From assembly GCF_030268225.1 (NCBI RefSeq), contig NZ_BSQG01000014.1, positions 48,733 to 112,732 of the forward strand: a DNA stretch of 64,000 bases. The letters run 5' to 3'. The translations under genes and the position numbers were made by a program. The notes under the pieces were generated by a model that searched no databases, was not told the DNA's origin, and was given only the letters and a program-made list of their open reading frames with translations. Shown piece after piece: positions 30,218 through 38,562 of this stretch; position 1 is the first letter of the stretch; every line of letters starts with the position of its first letter. The stretch is from Nocardiopsis ansamitocini (GTDB lineage: Bacteria > Actinomycetota > Actinomycetes > Streptosporangiales > Streptosporangiaceae).

Positions 30218-30730
30218 GTGGGTAACCCGCTGAATCTTCCCTTCGACCCAATCGAGCGCGCGCACGACAACTGGACCGGTCGGTGGGGCGCGTCCCCGGC
30301 GATGGCCGCGGTCACGTCGATCATGCGGGCACAGCAGATCCTGATCGGCCAACTGGACGCCACGCTCAAGCCCTACGAGCTGACGTTCGCCCGCTACGAG
30401 GCCCTCGTGCTGCTCACCTTCAGCTCCTCGGGCGCGCTGCCGCTGGGCAAGATCGGCGAGCGTCTCATGGTCCACCCGACCAGCGTCACCAACACCATCG
30501 ACCGTCTGGAGCGCCAGGGGTTCGTGCGGCGCAAGCCCAACCCCAGCGACGGCCGCGGCACCCTCGCCGAGATCACCGACCCGGGCAGAGAGGTCGTCGA
30601 GCATGCCACCCGTGACCTCCTGGCGATGGACTTCGGCCTGGACTGCTACTCCGACGACGATCTCCGGCACATCCACCGCCTGTTCAAGGACCTGAGGGTC
30701 GGCTTCGGGGACTTTCCCGCCGAGGCGTGA
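30218..30730 (+). CDS. MarR-family transcription regulator
   Basis: 170 residues. The winged helix-turn-helix is in LGKIGERLMVHPTSVTNTID followed by RLERQGFVRRKPNPSDGRG, the MarR wing with its Asp-Gly-Arg. A longer N-terminal segment (GNPLNLPFDPIERAHDNW) is typical of a conserved actinobacterial subgroup. The effector is unknown. Likely leaderless GTG start. It is next to the upstream direct repeat but also next to a widely conserved housekeeping run, so control of the chitinase is only a possibility. Confidence 0.85.
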   Translation: MGNPLNLPFDPIERAHDNWTGRWGASPAMAAVTSIMRAQQILIGQLDATLKPYELTFARYEALVLLTFSSSGALPLGKIGERLMVHPTSVTNTIDRLERQGFVRRKPNPSDGRGTLAEITDPGREVVEHATRDLLAMDFGLDCYSDDDLRHIHRLFKDLRVGFGDFPAEA

Positions 30731-30928
30731 GTCCCGGCACAGCGCCCGGGGCGGGACCGTTCCGCGCGTCGGTGGAGCACCCGGCGGGTCGTGTCATGTC
30801 GACCGGCATATCTGGTATTTGTCCAGGTCTGCCCATTCGCCGGCCCGGGCGGTGGACAACGGGCCGATTTCCGACCCCGACGCAGCACGGTTCACCGTGT
30901 CCACACGGCATACGGCAGGATGGAAGGC

Positions 30929-31873
30929 ATGCAGCCTTCGGATTTCTCCATGAACAGTGCGGTCGACCTAGGGGCGCGTAAGGCAGCCCTGGAGCGCGAG
31001 GCCAAGCGGCAGGCCGAGACCGCCTCGGGTACCGCCAACCCCTATGCGATCGATGTCACCGAGGAGAACTTCCAGAGTGACATTCTGGAACGCTCTCTCC
31101 AGGTTCCCGTGGTCCTGGTCCTGTTGGCGTCCTGGTCGGGCGAGGCAAAGCAGGTGGAGCAGTCCCTGGACAAGCTGGCCGTCGAGGCCGGCGGCCAGTG
31201 GCTGCTGGGCAAGGTCGACGCGGAGGCGAGTCCCCAGCTCGCCCAGGCACTGCGCGCCCAGGGCGTCCCCGCCATCTACCTCACCATCGGTGGCCAGATC
31301 CAGCCGATCGCTGCCGGCGCGGCCAACGAGGAGCAGCTGCGCGATCTGCTCACCCAGGTCTTCGCAGCATTGCGCCAACAGGGTGTCCTGCCCGAGGACT
31401 ACGCCGGCGTCGGCGAGGCCGGGGACGGGAACGAAGTGCCCGCCGAGCAGCAGCCCGATCAGGACCCCGTGCGCGCCGAGGCTGCCGCCGCCGTCCACAA
31501 CGGTGACTACGCCGGCGCCGAAGCCGTCTACGCCAAGGCGGTGGAGGCCAACCCCGGCAACGAGGAGCACCGGCTCGGTCTGGCCCAGGTGCGTCTGGTC
31601 GCCCGACTCCAGGACCTCGACGCCGGTGCGGTGCGCACGGCCGCCGCCGACGACCCCGGCAACGTGGACGCCCAGTGCAAGGTCGCCGACATCGACATGT
31701 ACGGCGGAAAGTTCGACGACGCCTTCCAGCGTCTCGTGGACACCGTGCGTCGCACCGCTGGCGACGACCGCGACGCCGCCCGCCGCCACCTGTTGGGCCT
31801 TTTCGAGGTTCTGCCCGCGGGTGACCCCCGTGTCGCCAAGGCCCGGCGTGCGCTGACCGCCGCGCTGTTCTAG
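30929..31873 (+). CDS. Thioredoxin-like/TPR protein lacking the CxxC site
   Basis: 314 residues. N-terminal thioredoxin fold (VVLVLLASWSGEAKQVEQSLD) where both active-site cysteines are replaced (WSGEAKQ instead of WCGPCK), then a C-terminal tetratricopeptide-type helical region (AAVHNGDYAGAEAVYAKAVE). This matches the CnoX/YbbN architecture (holdase chaperone), and the Rv1324-like position supports orthology. Start choice is uncertain: ATG 30920, 30929 and 30950 are all in frame, and 30929 gives the conserved-looking N-terminus MQPSDFSM. Confidence 0.8.
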   Translation: MQPSDFSMNSAVDLGARKAALEREAKRQAETASGTANPYAIDVTEENFQSDILERSLQVPVVLVLLASWSGEAKQVEQSLDKLAVEAGGQWLLGKVDAEASPQLAQALRAQGVPAIYLTIGGQIQPIAAGAANEEQLRDLLTQVFAALRQQGVLPEDYAGVGEAGDGNEVPAEQQPDQDPVRAEAAAAVHNGDYAGAEAVYAKAVEANPGNEEHRLGLAQVRLVARLQDLDAGAVRTAAADDPGNVDAQCKVADIDMYGGKFDDAFQRLVDTVRRTAGDDRDAARRHLLGLFEVLPAGDPRVAKARRALTAALF

Positions 31874-31991
31874 GTCGCCGCCGACCCCGGAGATACCTCC
31901 GTGCCGCTTTGCACTCGCGGATTTTCGGCTAATTCGCGCGGCACGGGGGTAGACCCTGGGGTAGGGAGCGAAAAGAGCCGGGGAGGGCCGG

Positions 31992-32690
31992 ATGGCGCAC
32001 GTCGTGACGATCTCAGCGACCTACGGCGCGGGCGGCAGTCTGATCGGCCCCGCAGTGGCGGCCAGACTCGGTGTCCCCTTCCTCGACCGCGCCATCCCCG
32101 GCCGTGTCGCCCAGCAGATCGGTTGTTCCCTGGAGGACGCCCTCGAGCACGATGACCGTGCGCCTACCGGGCTGGACCGCCTCCTGGCCAGCGCGGCGCG
32201 GTTGCCCAGTGTCACCCTCGGCAGTATCGACGCCACCTTCATCGGTGCCACCGACGCGGACGGCCGTCTGCTCTACGACCAGGAGTTCGTCGAGCACACC
32301 GAGCGGGTCATCGCCAAGGTCGGGGAGAACGGCGGCGTCATTTTGGGGCGGGCGGCCGCGATCGTGCTCGCCGACCATCCCGGCGCCCTGCACGTGCGGC
32401 TCGACGGTCCCAAAGACCGCAGGCTGCAGCGCGCGGTCGAAATGAGCGAGTCCGGCTGCGCCGAGTCCCTTATGCGCGGAGCAGAGGAGGCCGACGACTG
32501 GCGGCCGCCGTCCTCGCGTGAACTCGATGCCAACGACCGGGCGAGGGCCGCGTACGTGCGCCGTTTCTACCGGGCGGACGCCACCGACCCGAAGTTCTAC
32601 CACCTGCTCCTGGACACCACCCTCGTCGACCACTCGACCTGTGTCGATATCATCGAGCGCCTGGCGCGGGAGCGTGCTCGCCCCAACTGA
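31992..32690 (+). CDS. Cytidylate-kinase-like P-loop protein
   Basis: 232 residues similar to the cytidylate kinase-like family. The N-terminus ISATYGAGGSLIGPAVAARLGVP is a degenerate Walker A that lacks the GKST lysine, as usual for this family. VILGRAAAIVLAD and RAAYVRRFYRADATDP are later conserved blocks. The nucleotide substrate is not known for this subgroup. GGAGGG lies directly upstream of the ATG. A separate 118-base gap precedes it, so it may have its own promoter. Confidence 0.7.
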   Translation: MAHVVTISATYGAGGSLIGPAVAARLGVPFLDRAIPGRVAQQIGCSLEDALEHDDRAPTGLDRLLASAARLPSVTLGSIDATFIGATDADGRLLYDQEFVEHTERVIAKVGENGGVILGRAAAIVLADHPGALHVRLDGPKDRRLQRAVEMSESGCAESLMRGAEEADDWRPPSSRELDANDRARAAYVRRFYRADATDPKFYHLLLDTTLVDHSTCVDIIERLARERARPN

Positions 32691-32913
32691 TCGCGGTCGG
32701 TCCGCAATGTTGTGGTGATTTTCACCCGGGTGAAACACGCACACTTCTTCACAGCGCCTGGAATCATTTGTAATCCGGCGACAACGGGATGTCAGCGGCG
32801 GTTCCGCCGTGCCCCGTTGCCATCGGACGGCGCGCGGGCCGGGCGGGGCCGGTGACACGATGGCGATGACGCCTGTCCATGCGCGGTCAATCCGTGAAAA
32901 CGAGGAGCTTTAC

Positions 32914-34305
32914 GTGGCCACCCTTCCCAGTGTTTCCTACTCGATTACGGTCCGGCTGGAGCTCGACGGACACGGCAGTGCCGTGAGCAGCCTCACCAAC
33001 GCGGTCGAGCACGTGGGGGGAGTCGTCACTGCGCTCGATGTGAACTCCGCGGGCCACGAGCGTCTGCGTATCGACGTCACGTGCGCGGCCCGCGACACCG
33101 ATCACGCGCAAGCCATCGTCGACGCGCTCGGTTCGATCGAGGGCGTCACCGTCCACAAGGTCAGCGACCGCACCTTCCTGATGCACCTCGGCGGCAAGAT
33201 CGAGATGAAGTCCAAGGTGCCGTTGCGCAACCGCGACGAGCTCTCGATGGCCTACACCCCGGGCGTGGCGCGCGTGTCCTCCGCGATCGCCGCCAACCGG
33301 GAGGATGCCCGCCGTCTGACGATCAAGCGCAACAGCGTCGCGGTGGTCACCGACGGTTCCGCCGTCCTGGGCCTGGGCAACATCGGCCCGGAGGCCTCCA
33401 TGCCCGTCATGGAGGGCAAGGCCGCCCTGTTCAAACGGTTCGCCGACATCGACGCCTGGCCGATCGCCCTGGACACCCAGGACGTGGACGAGATCGTGCG
33501 CACCGTCCAGATCATCGCCCCCGGCTTCGGCGGCATCAACCTGGAGGACATCTCCGCCCCCCGTTGCTTCGAGGTCGAGGCCCGCCTGCGCGAGCTGCTC
33601 GACATCCCGGTCTTCCACGACGACCAGCACGGCACCGCGATCGTCGTGCTCGCCGCGCTGAAGAACGCGCTGCGCGTGGTGAACAAGGACCTCTCCGAGG
33701 TCCGCATCGCCATGTCGGGTGCCGGAGCCGCCGGTACCGCCATCCTCAAACTCCTGATGCACGCCGGGGCCAAGGACGTCATCGTCTGCGACGTCCACGG
33801 TGCCGTGCATTCCGGCCGCGGCAACCTCGACCCCAACCTGGAGTGGATCGCGGCCAACACCAATCCGGCGGGCTACGTCGGCGACCTCAAGGGCGCGGTG
33901 CGCGGGGCCGACGTGTTCATCGGTGTCTCGGCCCCCAACCTGCTCGACGGTGACGACATCGCCGAGATGAACGAGGACTCGATCATCTTCGCGCTGGCCA
34001 ACCCCGACCCGGAGGTCGACCCCGAGATCGCGCACCTCCACGCCGCGGTCGTGGCCACCGGCCGTAGCGACTACCCCAACCAGATCAACAACGTCCTGGT
34101 CTTCCCGGGGGTCTTCCGCGGCCTGCTGGACGCCCAGAGCCACACGGTGAATTCCGACATGATGGTGGCCGCCGCCAACGCGCTCTCCGAGGTGGTGACC
34201 GACGACGAGCTCGGGCCGCACTACATCATCCCCAGCGTCTTCCACGCCGGCCTCTCCCAGCGCGTGGCCACCGCAGTGCGTGACGTCGCACTTCAAGAAG
34301 GGTGA
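32914..34305 (+). CDS. NAD(P)-dependent malic enzyme with N-terminal ACT domain
   Basis: 463 residues. An ACT-like regulatory domain occupies about 1-80 ([20 protein letters not shown]), followed by malic enzyme motifs: [18 protein letters not shown] (catalytic Tyr), [29 protein letters not shown] (metal Asp) and the Rossmann GAGAAG. Decarboxylates malate to pyruvate. The start at GTG 32914 is set by GAGGAG six bases upstream; an in-frame start at 32809 would add 35 unlike residues. The ACT domain suggests control by an amino acid or similar ligand. Confidence 0.9.
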   Translation: MATLPSVSYSITVRLELDGHGSAVSSLTNAVEHVGGVVTALDVNSAGHERLRIDVTCAARDTDHAQAIVDALGSIEGVTVHKVSDRTFLMHLGGKIEMKSKVPLRNRDELSMAYTPGVARVSSAIAANREDARRLTIKRNSVAVVTDGSAVLGLGNIGPEASMPVMEGKAALFKRFADIDAWPIALDTQDVDEIVRTVQIIAPGFGGINLEDISAPRCFEVEARLRELLDIPVFHDDQHGTAIVVLAALKNALRVVNKDLSEVRIAMSGAGAAGTAILKLLMHAGAKDVIVCDVHGAVHSGRGNLDPNLEWIAANTNPAGYVGDLKGAVRGADVFIGVSAPNLLDGDDIAEMNEDSIIFALANPDPEVDPEIAHLHAAVVATGRSDYPNQINNVLVFPGVFRGLLDAQSHTVNSDMMVAAANALSEVVTDDELGPHYIIPSVFHAGLSQRVATAVRDVALQEG

Positions 34306-34376
34306 CCACCGCCGCGGCGCGCCCGCCCGGTCGTCCGCGCCGCGGTTAACCCGCTCCAGTGGGTAAGAGGTCTGGC

Positions 34377-34958
34377 ATGGAGTTGCCGAGCCTGACCGGG
34401 GTCCTGCTCGTCGCCAGTCCGCTGCTGGCCGACCCGAGCTTTCGCCGTGCCGTCGTCTTCGTCATCGACGACGACACGGTCGAAGGGTCCCTCGGGGTGA
34501 TCGTCAACCGGCCGCTGGAACTCGGGGTCGGTGAGGTCCTCACCGGCTGGGACGGATACGCCAGCGAGCCGGCGGTGATGTTCTCCGGAGGGCCGGTCGG
34601 CGCCGAGGCCGGGGTCGCACTGGCGGTGCCCACTGCGGCCGGCCCGCCCGGCTGGCGGTCGCTGAACGACATGGACACCGCCGTCTGGCCCACCGGTATC
34701 GGAACCGTCGACCTGGAGACCCCGCCGCAGATCCTCGGCGACGCACTGCGCAGGCTTCGCGTCTTCGCCGGGTATGCGGGATGGGGAGTGGGGCAGCTCG
34801 CCGCGGAGATCGAAGCGGGCGCCTGGTACGTCCTTCCCGCTACCGCGGACGACGTGTTCAGCAGCAGCCCAGAGGGCCTGTGGTCGCGGGTACTGCGTCG
34901 TCAGGGAGGGGATCTCGCCTTGGTATCGACCTTCCCCGAGGACCCGACGCTGAACTGA
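34377..34958 (+). CDS. YqgE/AlgH family protein (UPF0301)
   Basis: 193 residues with the family landmarks ELPSLTGVLLVASPLLADPSFRRAVVFV, GSLGVIVNRPLE, FSGGPV and RVFAGYAGWGVGQLAAEI. The function of this widespread family is not established. ATG 34377 has AAGAGG seven bases upstream, better placed than the GTG at 34359. Confidence 0.88.
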   Translation: MELPSLTGVLLVASPLLADPSFRRAVVFVIDDDTVEGSLGVIVNRPLELGVGEVLTGWDGYASEPAVMFSGGPVGAEAGVALAVPTAAGPPGWRSLNDMDTAVWPTGIGTVDLETPPQILGDALRRLRVFAGYAGWGVGQLAAEIEAGAWYVLPATADDVFSSSPEGLWSRVLRRQGGDLALVSTFPEDPTLN

Positions 34959-35012
34959 TCGGGGCCGTCCCCCGGATACCGTGGATGCTGATCGAGGAGG
35001 TGCGAGGGCACA

Positions 35013-35255
35013 ATGACCATGGATGTTGTGAACAAGGTGCTTCCGGACAGCGAGACGCGTCCGGATATTTCGCATGATGACGGCGACCGGGAACGGTTTG
35101 CCCATTACGTGCAGAAGGACAAGATCACCGAGAGCGCCGTCACCGGCGCACCGGTGATCGCGCTCTGCGGCAAAGTGTGGGTGCCCAACCGTGATCCCAA
35201 GAAGTTCCCGGTCTGCCCCGAGTGCAAGAAGATCTACGAGGAGATGACGCGCTAA
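35013..35255 (+). CDS. DUF3039 small protein
   Basis: 80 residues of the actinobacterial DUF3039 family: RFAHYVQKDKITESAVTG, ALCGKVWVP and a C-terminal FPVCPECKKIYEEM. The three cysteines could bind zinc. Function unknown. GAGGAGG lies upstream. It is the last gene of the conserved core before the accessory island. Confidence 0.8.
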   Translation: MTMDVVNKVLPDSETRPDISHDDGDRERFAHYVQKDKITESAVTGAPVIALCGKVWVPNRDPKKFPVCPECKKIYEEMTR

Positions 35256-35257
35256 CG

Positions 35258-35285
35258 GGGGTGGGCACCATCAGGTGCCCACCCC
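35258..35285. terminator. Terminator at the island's left edge
   Basis: A 12-base-pair perfect stem (GGGGTGGGCACC with GGTGCCCACCCC) around ATCA, two bases after the DUF3039 stop and 20 bases before the end of the converging HtaA pseudogene. Confidence 0.8.
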
Positions 35286-35305
35286 GTCCGCGTACCGGTT
35301 CGCGT

Positions 35306-36169
35306 TCAGGCAGTGCGTTCACGGCGCGCATGCACGATGGCCGCCGCGCCCGCACCGAGCAGCGCGAGCGCGCCCAGCGTCAACGGGGCCAGGTCCCGCC
35401 CGGTCGAGGGCAGCGCGCCGCTGACGTTGGTGCCGCTGCCGGACGCTTGTGCGCCGTCCCCGCCCGCTGCACCTGAGGAGCCATCGCCGGTGCTGCCCCC
35501 GTCCTCGTCCGGGCCGTCGCCCGACACCTGGATGGTGACCGGGCCGAGAGGGTCGCCGACCGCGTAGAAGTCCGCGAAGGCCGGGACCCCTTCGGGGGTA
35601 AGCGTGGCCGGAACGTCCGTCCAGGTCACGCTGCTGGTGGTGTCGTCCTACCGGGCAGTGGTCCCGGACAGGTCCAACGCGGCCGGAGTGACGTCGGGGT
35701 AGTCGACGAGTTCTCCCGCGTCCAGGGCCTTGCTCACCACGTCCGCCGACAGCGTCCCGGTGGTGCCGACGATCTCCACCCGCGGTTCGCGCAGCGTCAG
35801 CTGCAACAGGGGCGCGCCCCCACCGTGGTCGTGCCCCTGGAAGAGGACCCCGCCGCCGAACGAGACGGTGGTGTCGCCGGTGGCGACATCGTGCTCGCCG
35901 GAGAGCACCGGGAACACGAAGGTGCCGTCGGTGGCGCGCGTCGCCCCGCCGGTGGGCGTGCTTTCATCCTTGGCGATGGGGCCGCTGATGTAACTGCGAA
36001 AGGACTCCTTCACCCCGCACGTGCCGTTGCCCCCGGTGACGGCCGAGGCATCGGCCAGGGCTGGTGAGGCCGGGGCCGGTCCATAGCGGGTGCGACCTTT
36101 CGGGGGAGGGACGTGCCCGGTGCGCACGCCGAAAAGTTTCTGGCGGGGGCACCGGGCACGGGACCGCAA
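35306..36169 (-). pseudogene. HtaA heme-binding surface protein, broken, with LPSTG sorting signal
   Basis: One frame runs from about 36169 to 35306 but is interrupted by an in-frame TAG at 35648-35650. Before the stop is an HtaA domain (GVKESFRSYISGPIA, DTTVSFGGGVLFQGHDHGGG); after it the same frame continues with the end of the domain (VPATLTPEGVPAFADFYAVG), a Gly/Ser linker, the sortase signal LPSTG, a hydrophobic helix and a basic tail. The Trp usual before GVK is Cys (TCGVK). No signal-peptide core precedes the domain; only a possible cleavage end (PASPALADA) remains. It therefore looks 5'-truncated and nonsense-mutated, unless a sequencing error explains the stop. HtaA domains bind heme at the surface of corynebacteria. 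Confidence 0.8.
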
Positions 36170-36178
36170 GGGGCGGGG

Positions 36179-37480
36179 TCAGCCCGCTGCGGTTGCGCCG
36201 CGGCGGAAACGGATCATCGCTGCGAGTCCGGCGCCCACCAGTGCGGTCGCTCCAAGCGCGAAGGGAAGCAGGTCCAGGCCGGTCTTGGCCAGGGTTCCGC
36301 CGCCCGCCCCGGAACCACCGGCCCCGGAACCACCGGCCGAGGAACCACCGGCGGGAGGCGTCGCGTTCGCACCGGCACCGTCGTTCCCGCCGCCCGTACC
36401 GCCGCCCGTTCCACCACCGCCGTCCTGGCCGGTGAAGGTGACGGGGACGAAGACGTCCTGGCCGCGGTCGCTGGTGCGGGTGTGGTCGTTGCGGCTGATG
36501 ACGGCGCATTGCACGCCGTCGGCGAGGCAGTCGGTGAACTCGTCCTTGGCGCGCAGGGTGAGCTGGATGGTGAAACCGCCGTCGGCGCCGGTGCCGTCGT
36601 AGGGGGTGGCCAGTCCTTCGCCGTAGGGCGGGGGGTTGGAGGAGATCCATGCGGAGGAGCCGCTGGCGCCCTCCATGTCCACCCCGCCCACGCACGGACT
36701 GGGCGGGGAAGAGGCCCCGGCGTTCGCGGTGTCGCAGAAGGCCACGTAGATACCCTTGGCGGTGTCGTAACCCGAACCGGTCACCGTCACGGACTCGCCT
36801 TCGGGGTTCAGCCCCGACGTCTTCGACACGGTCAGTTTCGCTGACCCGGACCCGCTGCTCACATCGGCCGGAGCGGCGTTCTGCGGTGCGGCCCCCGCAC
36901 CGGTCTGCGGTCGGGCGACGACTGCCTGAGGAGCGGCGAAGGTCAGGGGCAGCCTGCTGAGCTGCACGAGCGGTTCTGCGGAGGCAGTAGCCGTGGCGGT
37001 CGAGAGGGACCGGTGCCCTGGGTCCGTTGCGGCTGCCGTCGCGGAGCGCAGCTCGAACCGTGTGGTTGCCGGTACCAGTCCGGCCGTGTCGGCGAACTCG
37101 GTGCCCACTGTGATCGTGGTGCTGAACGAGCCGTTCTCGGTGACCGCTGCGGTCACCGTGTTGGCCTCGTCGGACAGTTCCGCTGCGTTGTCCACTGCCC
37201 AGGTCGCCACCGTCGCGATGCTTCCCGGGGCGTAGCCCGTTCCGGTCACGGTGACCGCTTCGCCTTCGGGATCCAGCCCGGACGTCTTGTCGGCCCGGGT
37301 CACCACGGGGGCGGTGCCGGGCTGTGAGGAAGGTGCCCCGGGCGTGGTGTCCAGCGCAAATGCTGCCGGGGCTCCGATGAGGCACAGGCCCGCCAGCGCG
37401 GGCAGGAGCCCGCCGGCCAGCAGCACCGCTGCGCGGCGGCCCGGGCGGGCAGGCCCGCCGGGTGCGAAGGGTCGGGTCAT
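36179..37480 (-). CDS. Neocarzinostatin-like surface protein with LAKTG sortase signal
   Basis: 433 residues. A signal peptide (1-42), a first beta domain (SGLDPEGEAVTVTGTGYAPG) without cysteines, then a second complete domain (TSGLNPEGESVTVTGSGYD to QDVFVPVTF) with four Cys in the neocarzinostatin arrangement. A Gly/Ala linker leads to LAKTG at 397-401, a hydrophobic helix and RFRRG. LAxTG is the form recognised by class E sortases, and one is encoded 4 kb away. It lacks an enzyme motif. The position next to the iron box and hmuTUV suggests a role in heme or iron capture. The second domain shares 259 identical bases with the next gene. Confidence 0.78.
   Translation of the reverse strand: MTRPFAPGGPARPGRRAAVLLAGGLLPALAGLCLIGAPAAFALDTTPGAPSSQPGTAPVVTRADKTSGLDPEGEAVTVTGTGYAPGSIATVATWAVDNAAELSDEANTVTAAVTENGSFSTTITVGTEFADTAGLVPATTRFELRSATAAATDPGHRSLSTATATASAEPLVQLSRLPLTFAAPQAVVARPQTGAGAAPQNAAPADVSSGSGSAKLTVSKTSGLNPEGESVTVTGSGYDTAKGIYVAFCDTANAGASSPPSPCVGGVDMEGASGSSAWISSNPPPYGEGLATPYDGTGADGGFTIQLTLRAKDEFTDCLADGVQCAVISRNDHTRTSDRGQDVFVPVTFTGQDGGGGTGGGTGGGNDGAGANATPPAGGSSAGGSGAGGSGAGGGTLAKTGLDLLPFALGATALVGAGLAAMIRFRRGATAAG
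36430..36688. repeat. 259-bp exact repeat, copy 1
   Basis: Identical base for base to 37689-37947, direct orientation, inside the neocarzinostatin-like domain of two adjacent genes. The flanking parts of the same domain differ, so the identity reflects recent exchange rather than selection on the protein. Confidence 0.95.
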
Positions 37481-37512
37481 CACGTTCGGACTTTCTACTG
37501 GGTGGGGAGATG

Positions 37513-38220
37513 TCAGCGGCGGGAGCGTCGGCGCAGCAGGGCGGCGAGTACGGCGACGGTGGCGCCGACCAACACGGCAAACCCCCCGACCAGCGCCGCT
37601 GTGGGGACGGAGGAGCCTGTTTCCTCCGCTGGTGCGGGGGGCGCGGTATCGGCGGGCTCCGCAGGACCGGTTGACCGACCCGCGTCGTCGGTGAAGGTGA
37701 CGGGGACGAAGACGTCCTGGCCGCGGTCGCTGGTGCGGGTGTGGTCGTTGCGGCTGATGACGGCGCATTGCACGCCGTCGGCGAGGCAGTCGGTGAACTC
37801 GTCCTTGGCGCGCAGGGTGAGCTGGATGGTGAAACCGCCGTCGGCGCCGGTGCCGTCGTAGGGGGTGGCCAGTCCTTCGCCGTAGGGCGGGGGGTTGGAG
37901 GAGATCCATGCGGAGGAGCCGCTGGCGCCCTCCATGTCCACCCCGCCGATACACGGGGTCGGAGGCGTGGTGCTTCCGCTCTCCGAGCCGGAGACGTCAC
38001 ACAGCGCGACGTAGATTCCGCGCGACGTGTCGAACCCCGAACCGGTGACGGTCACGGTCGCGCCGTCCGCCGAGAGGTCCTCTGTCGTGGACACGGTGAG
38101 GGACGGCCCGTCGGTTCCGTCCGCTGCGAGGGAGGGAGAAGCCGTCGATACGGCTGCTGCCGCGAGCAGCGCTGCCACGGCCGTGCGCACGGCCGTGAGC
38201 GGGAACTCTGTCTGCGTCAT
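37513..38220 (-). CDS. Membrane-anchored neocarzinostatin-like protein
   Basis: 235 residues. A signal peptide (1-33), one neocarzinostatin-like domain (about 40-176; Cys74, Cys90, Cys145 and Cys152, ending QDVFVPVTF), a Pro/Glu linker and a C-terminal transmembrane helix (206-230) with the tail RRRSRR. There is no sortase motif, so it stays membrane-bound. It is divergent from hmuT across two iron boxes and likely forms an iron-regulated operon with the LAKTG protein 32 bases downstream. The ligand is unknown; heme is my inference. Confidence 0.75.
   Translation of the reverse strand: MTQTEFPLTAVRTAVAALLAAAAVSTASPSLAADGTDGPSLTVSTTEDLSADGATVTVTGSGFDTSRGIYVALCDVSGSESGSTTPPTPCIGGVDMEGASGSSAWISSNPPPYGEGLATPYDGTGADGGFTIQLTLRAKDEFTDCLADGVQCAVISRNDHTRTSDRGQDVFVPVTFTDDAGRSTGPAEPADTAPPAPAEETGSSVPTAALVGGFAVLVGATVAVLAALLRRRSRR
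37689..37947. repeat. 259-bp exact repeat, copy 2
   Basis: The second copy of the segment at 36430-36688; the boundaries fall inside the coding domain of both genes. Confidence 0.95.
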
Positions 38221-38379
38221 GGGAGTCGACCTTCTGCGAACCGCGTTGCGAATAGGAGCGCGGTGCCGGACGGGGGCGGCGGCGATCGATGGCCAGGAGG
38301 CCCGCCGGCAATACCGGTATATGCGGATGAAAAGGGCATCGAATGGCGTAGCTGTCCACTGCTGGTTGTTCGGGGGGCG

Positions 38380-38398
38380 TTAGGCTAGCCTGACTTCA
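38380..38398. promoter_or_regulatory. Iron box A (DtxR/IdeR/DmdR site)
   Basis: Matches the 19-base consensus TTAGGTTAGSCTAACCTAA at 15 positions. Lies in the 342-base gap between the leftward neocarzinostatin-like operon and hmuTUV. Confidence 0.65.
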
Positions 38399-38399
38399 A

Positions 38400-38418
38400 T
38401 GTGCTTAGCCTAACCTAA
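38400..38418. promoter_or_regulatory. Iron box B (DtxR/IdeR/DmdR site)
   Basis: Matches the consensus at 16 of 19 positions, including a perfect right half TAGCCTAACCTAA. It is immediately adjacent to box A, so the pair may bind two repressor dimers and control both divergent units. Confidence 0.75.
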
Positions 38419-38562
38419 GCTCTTCTGTTCGGTAGTGCATCATTGCCGTCCCTCATTGTCAACGATTTGACGACGTGTTGTCATAATCATTGGCGCCGTG
38501 AGGCCGCTGGGGATCGGTCGCGCCACCGTCCTGCCGTCCGCACTCCCTGGAACAGGCTTTTC

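Noticed and set aside
35306..35629. A separate 107-residue LPSTG protein
   Set aside because: It lacks a signal peptide and is in frame with the upstream HtaA fragment across a single TAG, so it is the 3' part of one broken gene.
36430..37947. The 259-bp repeats as a CRISPR-like or mobile repeat
   Set aside because: There are only two copies, both inside coding domains of paralogous genes; gene conversion explains them.
35964..38000. A 678-codon reverse-strand frame over the neocarzinostatin-like genes
   Set aside because: It is a second frame through two real genes with signal peptides; its product is Arg/Pro/His-rich with no domain.
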